A stretch of DNA of 9,775 nt from Candidatus Aenigmatarchaeum sp. (GCA_020724205.1 DYHK01000009.1:1-9775), one strand, 5' to 3'; positions 1 through 6,706 are shown, numbered from the stretch's first letter. Made by a program: numbers and translations. The notes: generated by a model from the letters alone, not told the origin.

Positions 1-1425
1 GGTAATTTCAGTTATTCTTTATTTTTGAATAATCAATTAATCTCTAAGTCTAATATTACTGTTAGTTCTGGTTCCAAGATTGTGAGAGGAGTTTATCCTG
101 AAGTGGCTGCTGTTTCTAATCCAACTAGATTTACATTATTATTTGACAAGGACTTTAATTCAACTGGGAAGGAGTTTGTCTGGAATTTTGGAGATGGTTC
201 TCAGAGTGTGGTTTCTGAAAATACTTATGTTATGCATACTTATTCTTCAATTGGAGAGTATTCTGTAAGTGTAAAGATGCTTGATGATGGTAATGAGGTT
301 TCTGATGATATATTCTCTGTTTCTGCCCAGTCACCAAGAGAGGCTATTAACAACACATTAAATACATACAAGGCTAGAGTCGAAAAGTTAGAAACACAGT
401 TGAAAAATTTAAAACCAGAGTATAAAGAGATAATTAGTGAGGATTATTTTGATTTAGATTCTATAAAATCTGAGATTGTTAGTGTTGAGGATGATTATAA
501 AGAGGCTCTTCCACGAAATGATACTGAGGAATTTATAGTTCTTATTGAAAGAGCTAATTCAATTGAGGTTCCAATTTCAGTGCAAGATAGCCAGAGTGCA
601 GAGCTTCCATTAATTGTAAGTAAAGATGATGTTGATGTCTCGGTAATTGAGGATTTGTTTGATGAGGATGGTATAAGTGGAAAAGAGGAAGAGTATGGAA
701 ATGCCATAGAGTCTTGGGCATTGAATAATATCGATAGTAAGATAAAATACAGAATTATTTCTGTTTATTTTCCAGATAGAAGAGAGGATGTTGTAAGTGA
801 GTTTACTATTAGTATCACTCCAAAAGGAAGTGAGGAGGTTGTTTATATTATTATTAATCAGGATAGAGATAATATTCTTATTGATGATAATTTATATGAT
901 GTTAACGGAGATTTAAGTAATACTGGAGTTAGTCTTGATTTAAGCAGCTCACAGAGTGTTATTTTTTCAATACCTGGAAGAGTTGAGGCTTTTGACTTTT
1001 CAATTGTGGTATCTCCACAATTAGATGAGCTGAGTGTTTCTTCTATTGGTGTTGGTGAAGAGAAGAGTTACTGGATGAGATTTATAATAGGAATAGTAAT
1101 ACTCTTAACCCTTGCTCTTGCTATTTATATTTTCTTACAGGAATGGTATAAGAAGAACTATGAAAACAAGTTGTTTAAGGATAAGAATCACTTGTATAAT
1201 CTAACTTATTTTATAAGCAATGCAAGAAAGCAAGGAATTTCTGACGGAGATATAAAGACTAAACTTAAGAAGAATGGATGGAGAGGGGAGCAAGTAACAT
1301 ACGCTATTAAAAAGTTTGATGGCAAGAGAGTTGGAATGTGGGAAATTCCTTTATTTTCAAGATATCAGAAGAAAAAAATAGAAGAAGAAATAGCAAGGAG
1401 AAATCAAAAGAAGTTTGCTTATTAA
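1..1425 (+). CDS. PKD-domain membrane-anchored surface protein, 5' partial
   Basis: The frame is open to the first base of the window, so the gene starts upstream; the TTG at 25 is not needed as a start. Bases about 127-330 encode a PKD-type beta domain, with the core WNFGDGS (181-201) and a later HTY...GEYSVSV segment. A charged, probably coiled-coil helix follows (about 334-520), then an acidic beta-rich region. One hydrophobic membrane helix lies at 1081-1137, with a basic C-terminal tail after it. This implies a large extracytoplasmic part and a cytoplasmic tail of about 95 residues. The tail contains a helical module (about 1207-1320) with the pattern QGIS..DI...L..NGW...QV.YAIKK, which I recall as common after membrane helices in DPANN surface proteins. 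PKD domains usually act in protein or glycan contact; the ligand here is unknown. The gene stands apart from oapA, which has its own promoter. Confidence 0.8.
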   Translation, partial: GNFSYSLFLNNQLISKSNITVSSGSKIVRGVYPEVAAVSNPTRFTLLFDKDFNSTGKEFVWNFGDGSQSVVSENTYVMHTYSSIGEYSVSVKMLDDGNEVSDDIFSVSAQSPREAINNTLNTYKARVEKLETQLKNLKPEYKEIISEDYFDLDSIKSEIVSVEDDYKEALPRNDTEEFIVLIERANSIEVPISVQDSQSAELPLIVSKDDVDVSVIEDLFDEDGISGKEEEYGNAIESWALNNIDSKIKYRIISVYFPDRREDVVSEFTISITPKGSEEVVYIIINQDRDNILIDDNLYDVNGDLSNTGVSLDLSSSQSVIFSIPGRVEAFDFSIVVSPQLDELSVSSIGVGEEKSYWMRFIIGIVILLTLALAIYIFLQEWYKKNYENKLFKDKNHLYNLTYFISNARKQGISDGDIKTKLKKNGWRGEQVTYAIKKFDGKRVGMWEIPLFSRYQKKKIEEEIARRNQKKFAY

Positions 1426-1463
1426 GAAAAAACCTGATAGTGATAACATTTTAGTAAGAAACA

Positions 1464-1471
1464 TTTAAATA
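1464..1471 (+). promoter_or_regulatory. TATA box of oapA (leaderless)
   Basis: TTTAAATA is centred about 25 nt before the ATG at 1493. Archaeal transcription starts about 25 nt downstream of the box, so the mRNA should begin at or next to the start codon. No Shine-Dalgarno sequence precedes this ATG, which fits a leaderless message. Confidence 0.6.
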
Positions 1472-1492
1472 TAAAACTATTATAAAACTAAT

Positions 1493-2128
1493 ATGCAGAT
1501 AAAACACTTAAAAAATATAACAAAAAGATTCTTTTCTAGATTATTTGGACGTAAAAAAAGCATTAGTCTTGGATTTTATGGACCTCCAAATGCAGGGAAA
1601 ACAAGCCTTGCAAACAGAATTTCAAGGGACTGGTTAGGTGAAGAACTTGGAAGTGTAAGTAATGTGCCTCACGAGACTAGAAGTGTTCAGTTTAAAGAAA
1701 AGGTTGAGATTAAATCTAACAATAAAAAAATGGTTTTCAAGCTTGTTGATACTCCTGGAATTGCAACTAAAATAGATTATGAGGAATTTATTAAGTTCGG
1801 AATAAAGAAAAAAGAGGCTCAGAAGAGGGCCAAGGAGGCAACTCAAGGAGTTATTGATGCTATAAAATGGATTGAGGATATGGAAGTTGTTGTTGTAGTT
1901 TTAGATGCAACTAAAAACCCTTACTCTCAGGTTAATATTACTATTATTGGAAATTTAGTTGCTAGAGACATTCCTGTTCTTATTGTAGCAAATAAGATTG
2001 ATCTTCATAAGGCAGATATTAAAAAAATACAGGATGCATTCCCGGATTATACGGTAGTAGGTATAAGTGCTAAGACAGGAGATAATATTGATGAGTTTTA
2101 CAAACAACTTTTTAAGTTGGCTAGATAA
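1493..2128 (+). CDS. oapA: Era-like GTP-binding protein (OapA family)
   Basis: This is a 211-residue small P-loop GTPase of the TRAFAC/Era-like class. All G motifs are visible: G1 GPPNAGKT (30-37), G2 Thr62 in HETR, G3 DTPG (86-89), G4 NKID (167-170) and G5 SAK (192-194). The C-terminal KH domain of bacterial Era is absent. The N-terminus is short and basic (KRFFSRLFGRKK), which could contact RNA or membrane. In archaea this GTPase is typically found with DUF2073 (OapB) and a zinc-ribbon protein (OapC); the Oap name comes from Haloferax volcanii genes next to a replication origin. Both partners are here: oapB is 45 nt downstream and oapC is nearby on the other strand. The ATG is supported by the TATA box about 25 nt upstream. 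The cellular role of the family is not settled. The fold call is firm and the symbol is by synteny. Confidence 0.87.
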   Translation: MQIKHLKNITKRFFSRLFGRKKSISLGFYGPPNAGKTSLANRISRDWLGEELGSVSNVPHETRSVQFKEKVEIKSNNKKMVFKLVDTPGIATKIDYEEFIKFGIKKKEAQKRAKEATQGVIDAIKWIEDMEVVVVVLDATKNPYSQVNITIIGNLVARDIPVLIVANKIDLHKADIKKIQDAFPDYTVVGISAKTGDNIDEFYKQLFKLAR

Positions 2129-2160
2129 ACTTTTAAAATAAAATTAATATAATATACAAA

Positions 2161-2164
2161 GAGG
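2161..2164 (+). promoter_or_regulatory. Shine-Dalgarno of oapB
   Basis: GAGG ends 9 nt before the GTG at 2174. It favours this GTG over the in-frame internal ATG near 2210, which would remove the conserved first beta strand. Confidence 0.55.
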
Positions 2165-2173
2165 AAAATAAAA

Positions 2174-2560
2174 GTGGTAAAAAAAATAAAAGGGTTTACA
2201 ATTGAATTTATGCCTTACTCAGAGATAAGAAATCTGGATAGTGGAGAGAGAATAAAAAAACTTTTAGGAATTATTCTAACAAACAGAATTGTTATACTAC
2301 AAGGAAGATTAAGACCTGAAGAGGAGACCAGGCTTATAGAGGATACAATGGCTATGATTGGACATGTTAAGAATTTTAAGGGAATTGAGTTAGCTGTTAT
2401 TGGATCTAATGATAAGAATATTGGTATAGGTGTAAAGCTTAGCCAAGGATTTGCAAGAATGCTTGTTGGAGATACTGCTTCTATGACTCTAATTGGTCCT
2501 GCAAGCATTGTTAAAGAGATAAAAAGAAACCCAAGAAAGATAGAGCTGATGCTGAAGTAG
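2174..2560 (+). CDS. oapB: DUF2073 / OapB (ArvB) family protein
   Basis: This 128-residue protein matches what I know of the archaeal DUF2073 family. An N-terminal strand (FTIEFMPYSEI, about 8-18) is followed by a helix, a strand (RIVILQGRL) and the family-typical PEEETRLIEDTM helix near 49-60. A strand/helix end carries SMTLIGPASIVKEIKR. The length is usual for the family. It starts with GTG, supported by a GAGG site and by conservation of the N-terminal strand. It lies 45 nt after oapA on the same strand, so co-transcription is likely, although AT-rich elements at 2132-2157 could be a separate promoter. It is thought to work with the Era-like GTPase and the zinc-ribbon protein; the biochemical role is unknown. 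Confidence 0.82.
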   Translation: MVKKIKGFTIEFMPYSEIRNLDSGERIKKLLGIILTNRIVILQGRLRPEEETRLIEDTMAMIGHVKNFKGIELAVIGSNDKNIGIGVKLSQGFARMLVGDTASMTLIGPASIVKEIKRNPRKIELMLK

Positions 2561-2572
2561 ATTAATACTGAT

Positions 2573-2589
2573 ATTTTATTTTTCCTTTC
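2573..2589 (+). terminator. T-rich terminator candidate after oapB
   Basis: A T-rich run starts 13 nt after the oapB stop and extends into the 3' end of the convergent oapC gene. Archaeal RNA polymerase terminates at poly-T tracts without a hairpin. This is the only plausible stop signal in the 15-nt gap. Confidence 0.35.
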
Positions 2590-2953
2590 TCTGTAAAGAA
2601 GATAGGTCAATAATGTATTTACCCTCCTCAAGTTTGTATACAATTGGCTGTTTTTTATTGAATAATTTTACTATATCAATATCAAACTTTCCAGGACCTC
2701 TTATTTGTATTGCCTCTAGATCAAGAACAACAGGAGCATCATCCTCAATTCCTATCATTTCACGGACATCATGCTCTATCTGAGTTCTATCCTCCTGACT
2801 AATTATTATAGGATTCTCTTCCCTTCTCTTCATCTTCTCATAATACTCGTTGCCTATGTAAAAGAAGAATCTACTTCCACACTCGCATCCTGATAATAAC
2901 TCTTTAGAGGCATCTGGGTACAATTTAGAACATCTAACACATTGGTGAGGCAT
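2576..2953 (-). CDS. oapC: Zinc-ribbon protein, OapC (ArvC)/DUF2072 family
   Basis: This 125-residue protein begins MPHQCVRC and has a four-cysteine zinc ribbon: C5, C8, C23 and C25 (CxxC...CxC), followed by a short aromatic strand (RFFFYIG). A charged linker follows, then a C-terminal region of strands and helices (APVVLDLEAIQI...KFDIDIVKLF...KYIIDLSSL). The MPHQC start and the ribbon spacing are typical of the archaeal DUF2072/OapC family, which travels with the Era-like GTPase and DUF2073. It is usually found in the same direction as those genes; here it is inverted, with its stop 15 nt from the oapB stop. The ATG at 2953 sits about 24 nt from a TATA box, so the message is probably leaderless. 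It may bind nucleic acid or protein through the ribbon; its function is not established. Confidence 0.85.
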   Translation of the reverse strand: MPHQCVRCSKLYPDASKELLSGCECGSRFFFYIGNEYYEKMKRREENPIIISQEDRTQIEHDVREMIGIEDDAPVVLDLEAIQIRGPGKFDIDIVKLFNKKQPIVYKLEEGKYIIDLSSLQRKEK

Positions 2954-2973
2954 ATCCTAAACACATTTTATGG

Positions 2974-2981
2974 ATTTAAAT
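2974..2981 (-). promoter_or_regulatory. TATA box of oapC (leaderless)
   Basis: ATTTAAAT on the - strand is preceded by a CGAAA-type purine-rich element that could be a BRE. It is centred about 24 nt before the oapC ATG. It shares an 87-nt divergent region with the pilin-like gene. Confidence 0.55.
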
Positions 2982-3001
2982 AATTTCGTGTAACAAAAAG
3001 G

Positions 3002-3009
3002 TATATAAA
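3002..3009 (+). promoter_or_regulatory. TATA box of the pilin-like gene
   Basis: TATATAAA lies 31 nt upstream of the ATG at 3041, predicting a start of transcription near 3030. The mRNA would have a leader of only about 10 nt, almost all of it ribosome-binding site. Confidence 0.55.
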
Positions 3010-3029
3010 TTAATCAGGGCTTTATAGTA

Positions 3030-3037
3030 GAGGTGAT
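3030..3037 (+). promoter_or_regulatory. Strong Shine-Dalgarno of the pilin-like gene
   Basis: GAGGTGAT matches eight bases of the archaeal anti-SD complement (GGAGGTGAT) and ends 3 nt before the ATG. It is the strongest ribosome-binding site in the window and suggests high translation of this secreted protein. Confidence 0.7.
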
Positions 3038-3040
3038 ATA

Positions 3041-3496
3041 ATGCAAAAGAGAGGAGTAAGTGATGTGGTTACAGGAGTGTTATTAGTTCTTGTTGCAATA
3101 GTTGCTGTTGCTTTGATTGCTGTTGTGATTCTTAATCTTGTGGGAAATACTGAAGAAAATAGTGGACTTAGTAGATTTATATCAAAAACAGGATTTGTTA
3201 TTGAAACTCCGAGTCAGCAGGATATTTTAAATGACAGATTCAGAGTTGAGAATACCGGACAGACAACTCTAAGAAGCTATGAGGTAAGTATAAATGGAAT
3301 TCCACAAAACCTAACTGGCCAGAAAAAAATAGAGCCAAAGGAAAAGGAGTACTTATATCTTGGATCTGGAAGCTACTTTCCTACAGGAGACATCACTTTA
3401 AAAGTAAAGTCTAATGATTATGTCCAAGAAATAATCTTTAATGCCGGAACAGTTTCCGAATATAAGCTGATACTTGATAATTCTTCATTGGAATAA
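3041..3496 (+). CDS. Archaeal type IV pilin-like protein
   Basis: This 151-residue protein has a class III (prepilin) signal. A short basic start, MQKRG, is followed by VSDVV and a hydrophobic helix to about residue 34. Cleavage by a prepilin peptidase of the PibD/FlaK type is expected after Gly5, exposing the helix that packs into a pilus core. The rest (about 35-151) is a polar, beta-rich globular domain (FRVENTGQTTLRSYEVSI...DITLKVKSNDYVQEI), probably exposed outside the cell. Typical archaeal pilins have SPV after the cleavage site; here it is SDV, a variant I recall from DPANN proteins. No pilus ATPase or platform gene lies nearby, so it may be an orphan pilin or a pseudopilin-anchored surface protein. 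The start is fixed by the strong SD. It ends 3 nt from the convergent toxin gene. Confidence 0.8.
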   Translation: MQKRGVSDVVTGVLLVLVAIVAVALIAVVILNLVGNTEENSGLSRFISKTGFVIETPSQQDILNDRFRVENTGQTTLRSYEVSINGIPQNLTGQKKIEPKEKEYLYLGSGSYFPTGDITLKVKSNDYVQEIIFNAGTVSEYKLILDNSSLE

Positions 3497-3499
3497 GTA

Positions 3500-3751
3500 T
3501 TATTTATCATAAATATTCTTTCTATGACCTACTCTTAGTATAATAATTGCTTCTTTTTCTCTGATTATATCTGCTATAACTCTCCATTCTCCTACTCTTA
3601 ATTTAAATCCTTGAGTTTCTGTTAATTTTTCTAAGAACCTAAATGGATTGTTTTTACAATCTTGTAATTTGCTCCAAATTCTCTGTTTAACTTGTTTTTC
3701 TAGTTTGTTTAACTCATGAAGTGCTTTCTTTTCAAAAATGAGTTTATACAT
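3500..3751 (-). CDS. RelE/ParE-superfamily toxin
   Basis: This is an 83-residue protein of the type II toxin superfamily, starting MYKLIFEKKALHELNKL. It shows the usual order: a first strand, two helices (7-33), then GFKLRVGEWRVIADI, a strand pair and the C-terminal VGHRKNIYDK. Candidate functional residues by position in the fold are R52, R57, R77 and Y81. RelE members cut mRNA in the ribosome and ParE members attack gyrase; the GHRxxIY end leans towards the RelE side, but this is inference. The frame is open further upstream, but the ATG at 3751 is preferred because it follows the antitoxin stop by one base, the fold begins there, and an upstream extension would be a low-complexity Lys/Gln stretch inside the antitoxin gene. 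Confidence 0.85.
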   Translation of the reverse strand: MYKLIFEKKALHELNKLEKQVKQRIWSKLQDCKNNPFRFLEKLTETQGFKLRVGEWRVIADIIREKEAIIILRVGHRKNIYDK

Positions 3752-3752
3752 T

Positions 3753-3989
3753 TTATAAACCAAGTATTTTTTTTGCTTCTGCTTCTGTATAGAATTCTCC
3801 TTTCTTAACTCTCTCTCTTGCCTCTTTAATTTCTTTAATTGCTTTTTGTGATAATTTTGGATCATTTTCACATAGTTTCGCTATGTAAATTAATTTTCTA
3901 ATTAGCTCATCATAACTTTCATTTTTATATTGCTTAAACTTATCCAACTCTTCTTTTGTATGAACATTTAAGCGCAGTGTTGTTTCCAT
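3753..3989 (-). CDS. Type II antitoxin (RHH-like N-terminus)
   Basis: This is a 78-residue antitoxin. The N-terminus (TTLRLNVHTKEELDKFK, 3-19) is a single strand followed by helices, as in ribbon-helix-helix or related DNA-binding antitoxins, and continues into a helix (SYDELIRKLIYIA). The C-terminal half is charged and helical and ends KKGEFYTEAEAKKILGL, the kind of tail that wraps RelE-type toxins. The stop is separated from the toxin ATG by one base (TAA-A-ATG), indicating translational coupling. Such antitoxins repress their own promoter; the palindromic site just upstream fits this. No Shine-Dalgarno is visible, and the TATA box about 26 nt upstream suggests a leaderless message. The pairing with the toxin is clear, the DNA-binding fold less so. 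Confidence 0.8.
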   Translation of the reverse strand: METTLRLNVHTKEELDKFKQYKNESYDELIRKLIYIAKLCENDPKLSQKAIKEIKEARERVKKGEFYTEAEAKKILGL

Positions 3990-4008
3990 TTTTTCAAATC
4001 ATAGCTTT

Positions 4009-4036
4009 AGTATATATTTGTATACTTAAGTATACT
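4009..4036. promoter_or_regulatory. Palindromic operator of the toxin-antitoxin operon
   Basis: GTATACTTAAGTATAC (4020-4035) is a perfect 16-bp palindrome. AGTATA half-sites occur at 4009-4014 and 4029-4034, with TATACT at 4021-4026 and 4031-4036. The cluster overlaps the antitoxin promoter, as expected for autoregulation by an antitoxin or toxin-antitoxin complex. It also lies upstream of cca. Confidence 0.6.
4011..4019 (-). promoter_or_regulatory. TATA box of the antitoxin-toxin operon
   Basis: AAATATATA on the - strand is centred about 26 nt before the antitoxin ATG and sits inside the inverted-repeat cluster. A second AT-rich element (4036-4045, TATTTAAATA) could be an alternative box with a leader of about 27 nt. 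Confidence 0.5.
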
Positions 4037-4065
4037 ATTTAAATATTTCTATTTTTTTGTTAATA

Positions 4066-4073
4066 TTTATAAT
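4066..4073 (+). promoter_or_regulatory. Probable TATA box of cca
   Basis: TTTATAAT predicts transcription starting near 4094, a few bases before the ATG at 4101. No Shine-Dalgarno is present. The TATTTAAATA at 4036-4045 is an alternative. Confidence 0.4.
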
Positions 4074-4100
4074 CCTCTTTATCTTATACTAATTAATAAA

Positions 4101-5402
4101 ATGCATATAAATAACATACTTAAAGAGCAGGTTTCAAGGATTAAGATCAGCGATTCTGAAAAAAAAGAGCTTGCTGAAGTAGCAAGAAGTGTAAGAGAAG
4201 CTATAGAGTCAAAAATTAAAAGGAAGGGAATAAGAGCTGAGGTCTTTATTGGAGGCAGTTTAGCAAAAAATACTCTAATAAAAAAAAGCGCTTATGATAT
4301 TGATATCTTCTTAAGATTTGACAAGGATTATTTAGAAGAGGATATTAAAAAGCTTGTAAAAAAGATATTTTTCCTTTTTAGAGTTCCAAATTTTAGAATA
4401 AAACTTAGAAAAATTCACGGGTCTAGAGACTATATCCAGATTAGGTTTAAAGATAAAAAAGTTATTGTGGAAGTAGTTCCGTGTATAAAAGTAAGCAGGC
4501 CTGAAAATGCCAGAAATACTACTGACTTGTCTTACTTTCATGTTGATTATGTAAAAAAAGCTTTTAAGAAAAATAAGAAACTGGAGGAAGAGGTTATGCT
4601 AGCCAAATCCTTCCTTCATGCACAGAAGTGTTATGGGGCTGAATCTTACATAAAGGGCCTTTCTGGATATGCTATTGAATTATTAATAATTAAATATGGA
4701 AGTTTTATTAGACTACTGAAGGAAATTTCCAGATCTGATAGCAGGATAGTAGTAGATCTTGAAAGATATTATAAGAATCCGAAAGAACTTGATATTGGAT
4801 TAAACAAAGCTAAGCTAGAGTCTCCAATAATCATAATTGACCCTACTTTTAAAAGCAGAAATGCTTCTGCCTCACTTTCTTTAGAGACTTATCACAAATT
4901 AAAGAAGGCATCTCATGATTTTTTAATAAAGCCTGATTTAACATTTTTTGATGAAAAGAAAATTGATTTAATAAGTTTAAAGAAGGAAGCTGTTGAGACA
5001 AATTCTGAGATGTATAAAATTTTGTTAAAAACTGGAAAGCAGTCTGGAGATATAGCTGGAACAAAACTTAAGAAATTTTCAGGGGTATTATTAAGATTTA
5101 TTGAGAAGTATTTTGATGTTCATAAAGAGGAATTTGAGTATGATGGAGAGAATTATGCCTCTGTTTATACTGTATTGAAAAGAAAGAAGGAGATAATAAA
5201 TGTTGGTCCAAGAATAGATATGAAGGAGGCTGTTGAGGGCTTTAAGAAAAAGAATCCTGTCTGGTATATTGAAAATGGGCATGTAAAAAGTGCTAAAAGA
5301 ACTGACTATACTTTAAGTGAAATCATTAAGATATTTAAGAGCATTAACAGAAAGACTATAAGAGACATGGGTGTTAAGAAAATAAGGATTGAGAAAGTGT
5401 AA
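4101..5402 (+). CDS. cca: CCA-adding enzyme (archaeal class I tRNA nucleotidyltransferase)
   Basis: This 433-residue enzyme is close to the usual archaeal length. It adds or repairs the 3' CCA end of tRNAs without a nucleic acid template, using CTP and ATP in the cytoplasm. The nucleotidyltransferase motif is at 50-73: IGGSLAKNTLIKKSAYDIDI, with GGS (51-53) and the metal-binding pair D66 and D68. The third carboxylate is E124 in VIVEVVPCIK, where the Archaeoglobus enzyme has Asp. The central domain shows HGSRDY (106-111), family-typical KSFLHAQKCYGAESYIKGLSGY (169-190) and IDPTFKSRNASASLS (247-261). The tail domain follows to the end. Class I assignment rests on these motifs; bacterial class II enzymes differ. 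Its stop abuts the stop of the convergent 76-residue gene with no gap. Confidence 0.95.
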   Translation: MHINNILKEQVSRIKISDSEKKELAEVARSVREAIESKIKRKGIRAEVFIGGSLAKNTLIKKSAYDIDIFLRFDKDYLEEDIKKLVKKIFFLFRVPNFRIKLRKIHGSRDYIQIRFKDKKVIVEVVPCIKVSRPENARNTTDLSYFHVDYVKKAFKKNKKLEEEVMLAKSFLHAQKCYGAESYIKGLSGYAIELLIIKYGSFIRLLKEISRSDSRIVVDLERYYKNPKELDIGLNKAKLESPIIIIDPTFKSRNASASLSLETYHKLKKASHDFLIKPDLTFFDEKKIDLISLKKEAVETNSEMYKILLKTGKQSGDIAGTKLKKFSGVLLRFIEKYFDVHKEEFEYDGENYASVYTVLKRKKEIINVGPRIDMKEAVEGFKKKNPVWYIENGHVKSAKRTDYTLSEIIKIFKSINRKTIRDMGVKKIRIEKV

Positions 5403-5633
5403 TTAAATTTTATATTTAGAGATTGAATAATTATTGCTTGGATCTTGACTAAACATTTTTCTTAATTTATCAGCTTCAGTTATTATATCATATCTTAAGT
5501 TATCTGCTCTTTCCTCAGATAACCTAGTGACTTCTTCAGGAGTAATATGATCTCCTTTAAGCCACCCATTATATATGTTAAAGTATATTCCTTCATTTGA
5601 GATATTTGTTATAATTCTTATTCTCTTTTTCAT
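5403..5633 (-). CDS. Unknown 76-residue protein, last gene of the accessory operon
   Basis: I do not recognise this gene. It encodes MKKRIRIITNISNEGIYFNI..., with a basic beta-rich N-terminus (3-22), a GWLKGDHITPEEV turn and a charged helix (about 31-61), then a polar tail. It has no signal peptide, membrane helix or cysteine. I chose the ATG at 5633, not the in-frame TTG at 5645, because the previous gene ends TAATAA and this ATG follows with one base between, the same geometry as other junctions in the operon. It is the most downstream of seven - strand genes and ends directly against the cca stop. The size and basic start would suit a small regulator or partner of the neighbouring gene, but this is speculation. 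Confidence 0.6.
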   Translation of the reverse strand: MKKRIRIITNISNEGIYFNIYNGWLKGDHITPEEVTRLSEERADNLRYDIITEADKLRKMFSQDPSNNYSISKYKI

Positions 5634-5637
5634 TTTA

Positions 5638-5916
5638 TTACTCAAATAAGACTATATTAGTTCCTTTAATATTCGGACTTTCTTCAACCTTAAACTTGCT
5701 GACTAATTCCTCTAGACTTAACAAAGTTATATTCCTATCAAGCAAGGTTCTTAAATCATCTACAGTTTTATCATCAAATTTAAAACATTTAGAAATATAG
5801 ACAAAGTTAGGATTTGAAGAATCTATAGCAAAATAATTGTAATCTCCTTTGAAAGGGTTATTTAAGGTATCAAAATAAACAGTATCTTTTTTAGGAGCTA
5901 CCTTCTGGAATGACAT
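5638..5916 (-). CDS. Unknown 92-residue protein of the accessory operon
   Basis: I do not recognise this gene. The N-terminal half is aromatic and likely beta-rich (DTVYFDTLNNPFKGDYNYF, 11-29; NFVYISKCFKF, 37-47). A helix follows (DDKTVDDLRTLLD, 48-60), then a second helix (SLEELVSKFK, 67-76) and a last strand (NIVLF). There is no signal peptide or membrane segment, so it is probably cytoplasmic. The ATG follows the TAG of the TrmB-type gene by one base, so translation is likely coupled to that regulator. It ends with two in-frame stops (TAATAA). The tight link to the regulator suggests a role tied to it, for example a ligand-sensing partner, but nothing in the sequence proves that. Confidence 0.65.
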   Translation of the reverse strand: MSFQKVAPKKDTVYFDTLNNPFKGDYNYFAIDSSNPNFVYISKCFKFDDKTVDDLRTLLDRNITLLSLEELVSKFKVEESPNIKGTNIVLFE

Positions 5917-5917
5917 T

Positions 5918-6706
5918 CTACTTTCCTGGCTTTTTCATAGCCATGTCAAATAAAGAAACAAAAGACTTTACAAAGAATTCTGAAGAGAACCATACAGCCA
6001 TTTGCTCGTGGTTTTCATCTGATTCATTAAGCATAAAAAGAATTTCTTTTTTGTCTGATATGTAATATGAAGCATTTATGTCTATCTTCTTTGCCTTTAT
6101 ATTAAGCCGTTCATTTAATGACTTTATTTCAGCATCTGATCCGTTTAAGGCAATTATTACTTTAACTCCTGCATCAGAAATCTGCTTTAATATAGGCTCA
6201 AGCAACTTAAGTCTTTTTCTTAGCTCTGTTGTTGAAACACAGATTATAACTTCACTTTTTGCAAGAGTAAGTATATCACTTATCTGTCCATTAATATTTG
6301 TTCTTCCCCTAAGAGTTGTTGAAATATCCTGATTCTTGATTAGTTCTGTCTTTGATGAGTGAAGAGTTTCAAGCTCCAGGTATTCTTTTGTATCTTTAAT
6401 ATTAGAAAGAAGATTAACTTTTTCATTCATCTCTTCAACTGTATTTTTCTTAAGCTTTTCAATAACAGCTGTTGGTTTTACTGCAAGGTATTTTACAGGC
6501 TTTCCTATCTTCTGCATTGCAAATCCGTTTTTCTCTAGAGACTCAAGAACATCGTAAGTTCTAGATCTAGGAACTCCTGAGAGTTCGGCTATTTCTCCAG
6601 CTGATGCTACTCCTTTAGTCAAAAGAGCAAGCCATACTTTAGTCTCGTAAATATTAAGTCCAAAATGGTCTTTTATCTTATTAACAAGCTCTGGTTTAAA
6701 CATCAT
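5918..6706 (-). CDS. TrmB-family transcriptional regulator
   Basis: This 262-residue protein has an N-terminal winged helix (about 14-76): a helix ETKVWLALLTKG, then SAGEIAELSGVPRSRTYDVLESLEKNG (35-61) with the recognition helix around 46-57, and a wing ending VKYLAVKP. A helical linker follows (81-125). The C-terminal effector domain (about 130-256) has alternating strands and helices (EVIICVS, VKVIIAL, ASYYISDKKEILFML, MAVWFSSEFFVKSFVSLFD). This is the phospholipase-D-like fold of TrmB proteins, without HKD catalytic motifs. The extra sugar-binding C-terminus of longer TrmB proteins is absent, so the ligand cannot be guessed. The start uses the first of two tandem ATGs, overlapping the previous stop as ATGA, with AGGAG 9 nt upstream. 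It is the only clear regulator in the block and probably controls its own operon. Confidence 0.88.
   Translation of the reverse strand: MMFKPELVNKIKDHFGLNIYETKVWLALLTKGVASAGEIAELSGVPRSRTYDVLESLEKNGFAMQKIGKPVKYLAVKPTAVIEKLKKNTVEEMNEKVNLLSNIKDTKEYLELETLHSSKTELIKNQDISTTLRGRTNINGQISDILTLAKSEVIICVSTTELRKRLKLLEPILKQISDAGVKVIIALNGSDAEIKSLNERLNIKAKKIDINASYYISDKKEILFMLNESDENHEQMAVWFSSEFFVKSFVSLFDMAMKKPGK

Noticed and set aside
495..707. Short - strand frame inside the PKD protein gene
   Set aside because: Serine-rich shadow of an acidic coding region, with no start signal or domain.
2215..2643. 142-residue open frame on the - strand
   Set aside because: It lies antisense to oapB, overlaps the end of oapC, has no recognisable domain, and oapB matches a known family.
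3752..3871. Upstream extension of the toxin frame
   Set aside because: The extension is a low-complexity Lys/Gln stretch inside the antitoxin gene. The RelE-type fold begins at the ATG at 3751, one base after the antitoxin stop.
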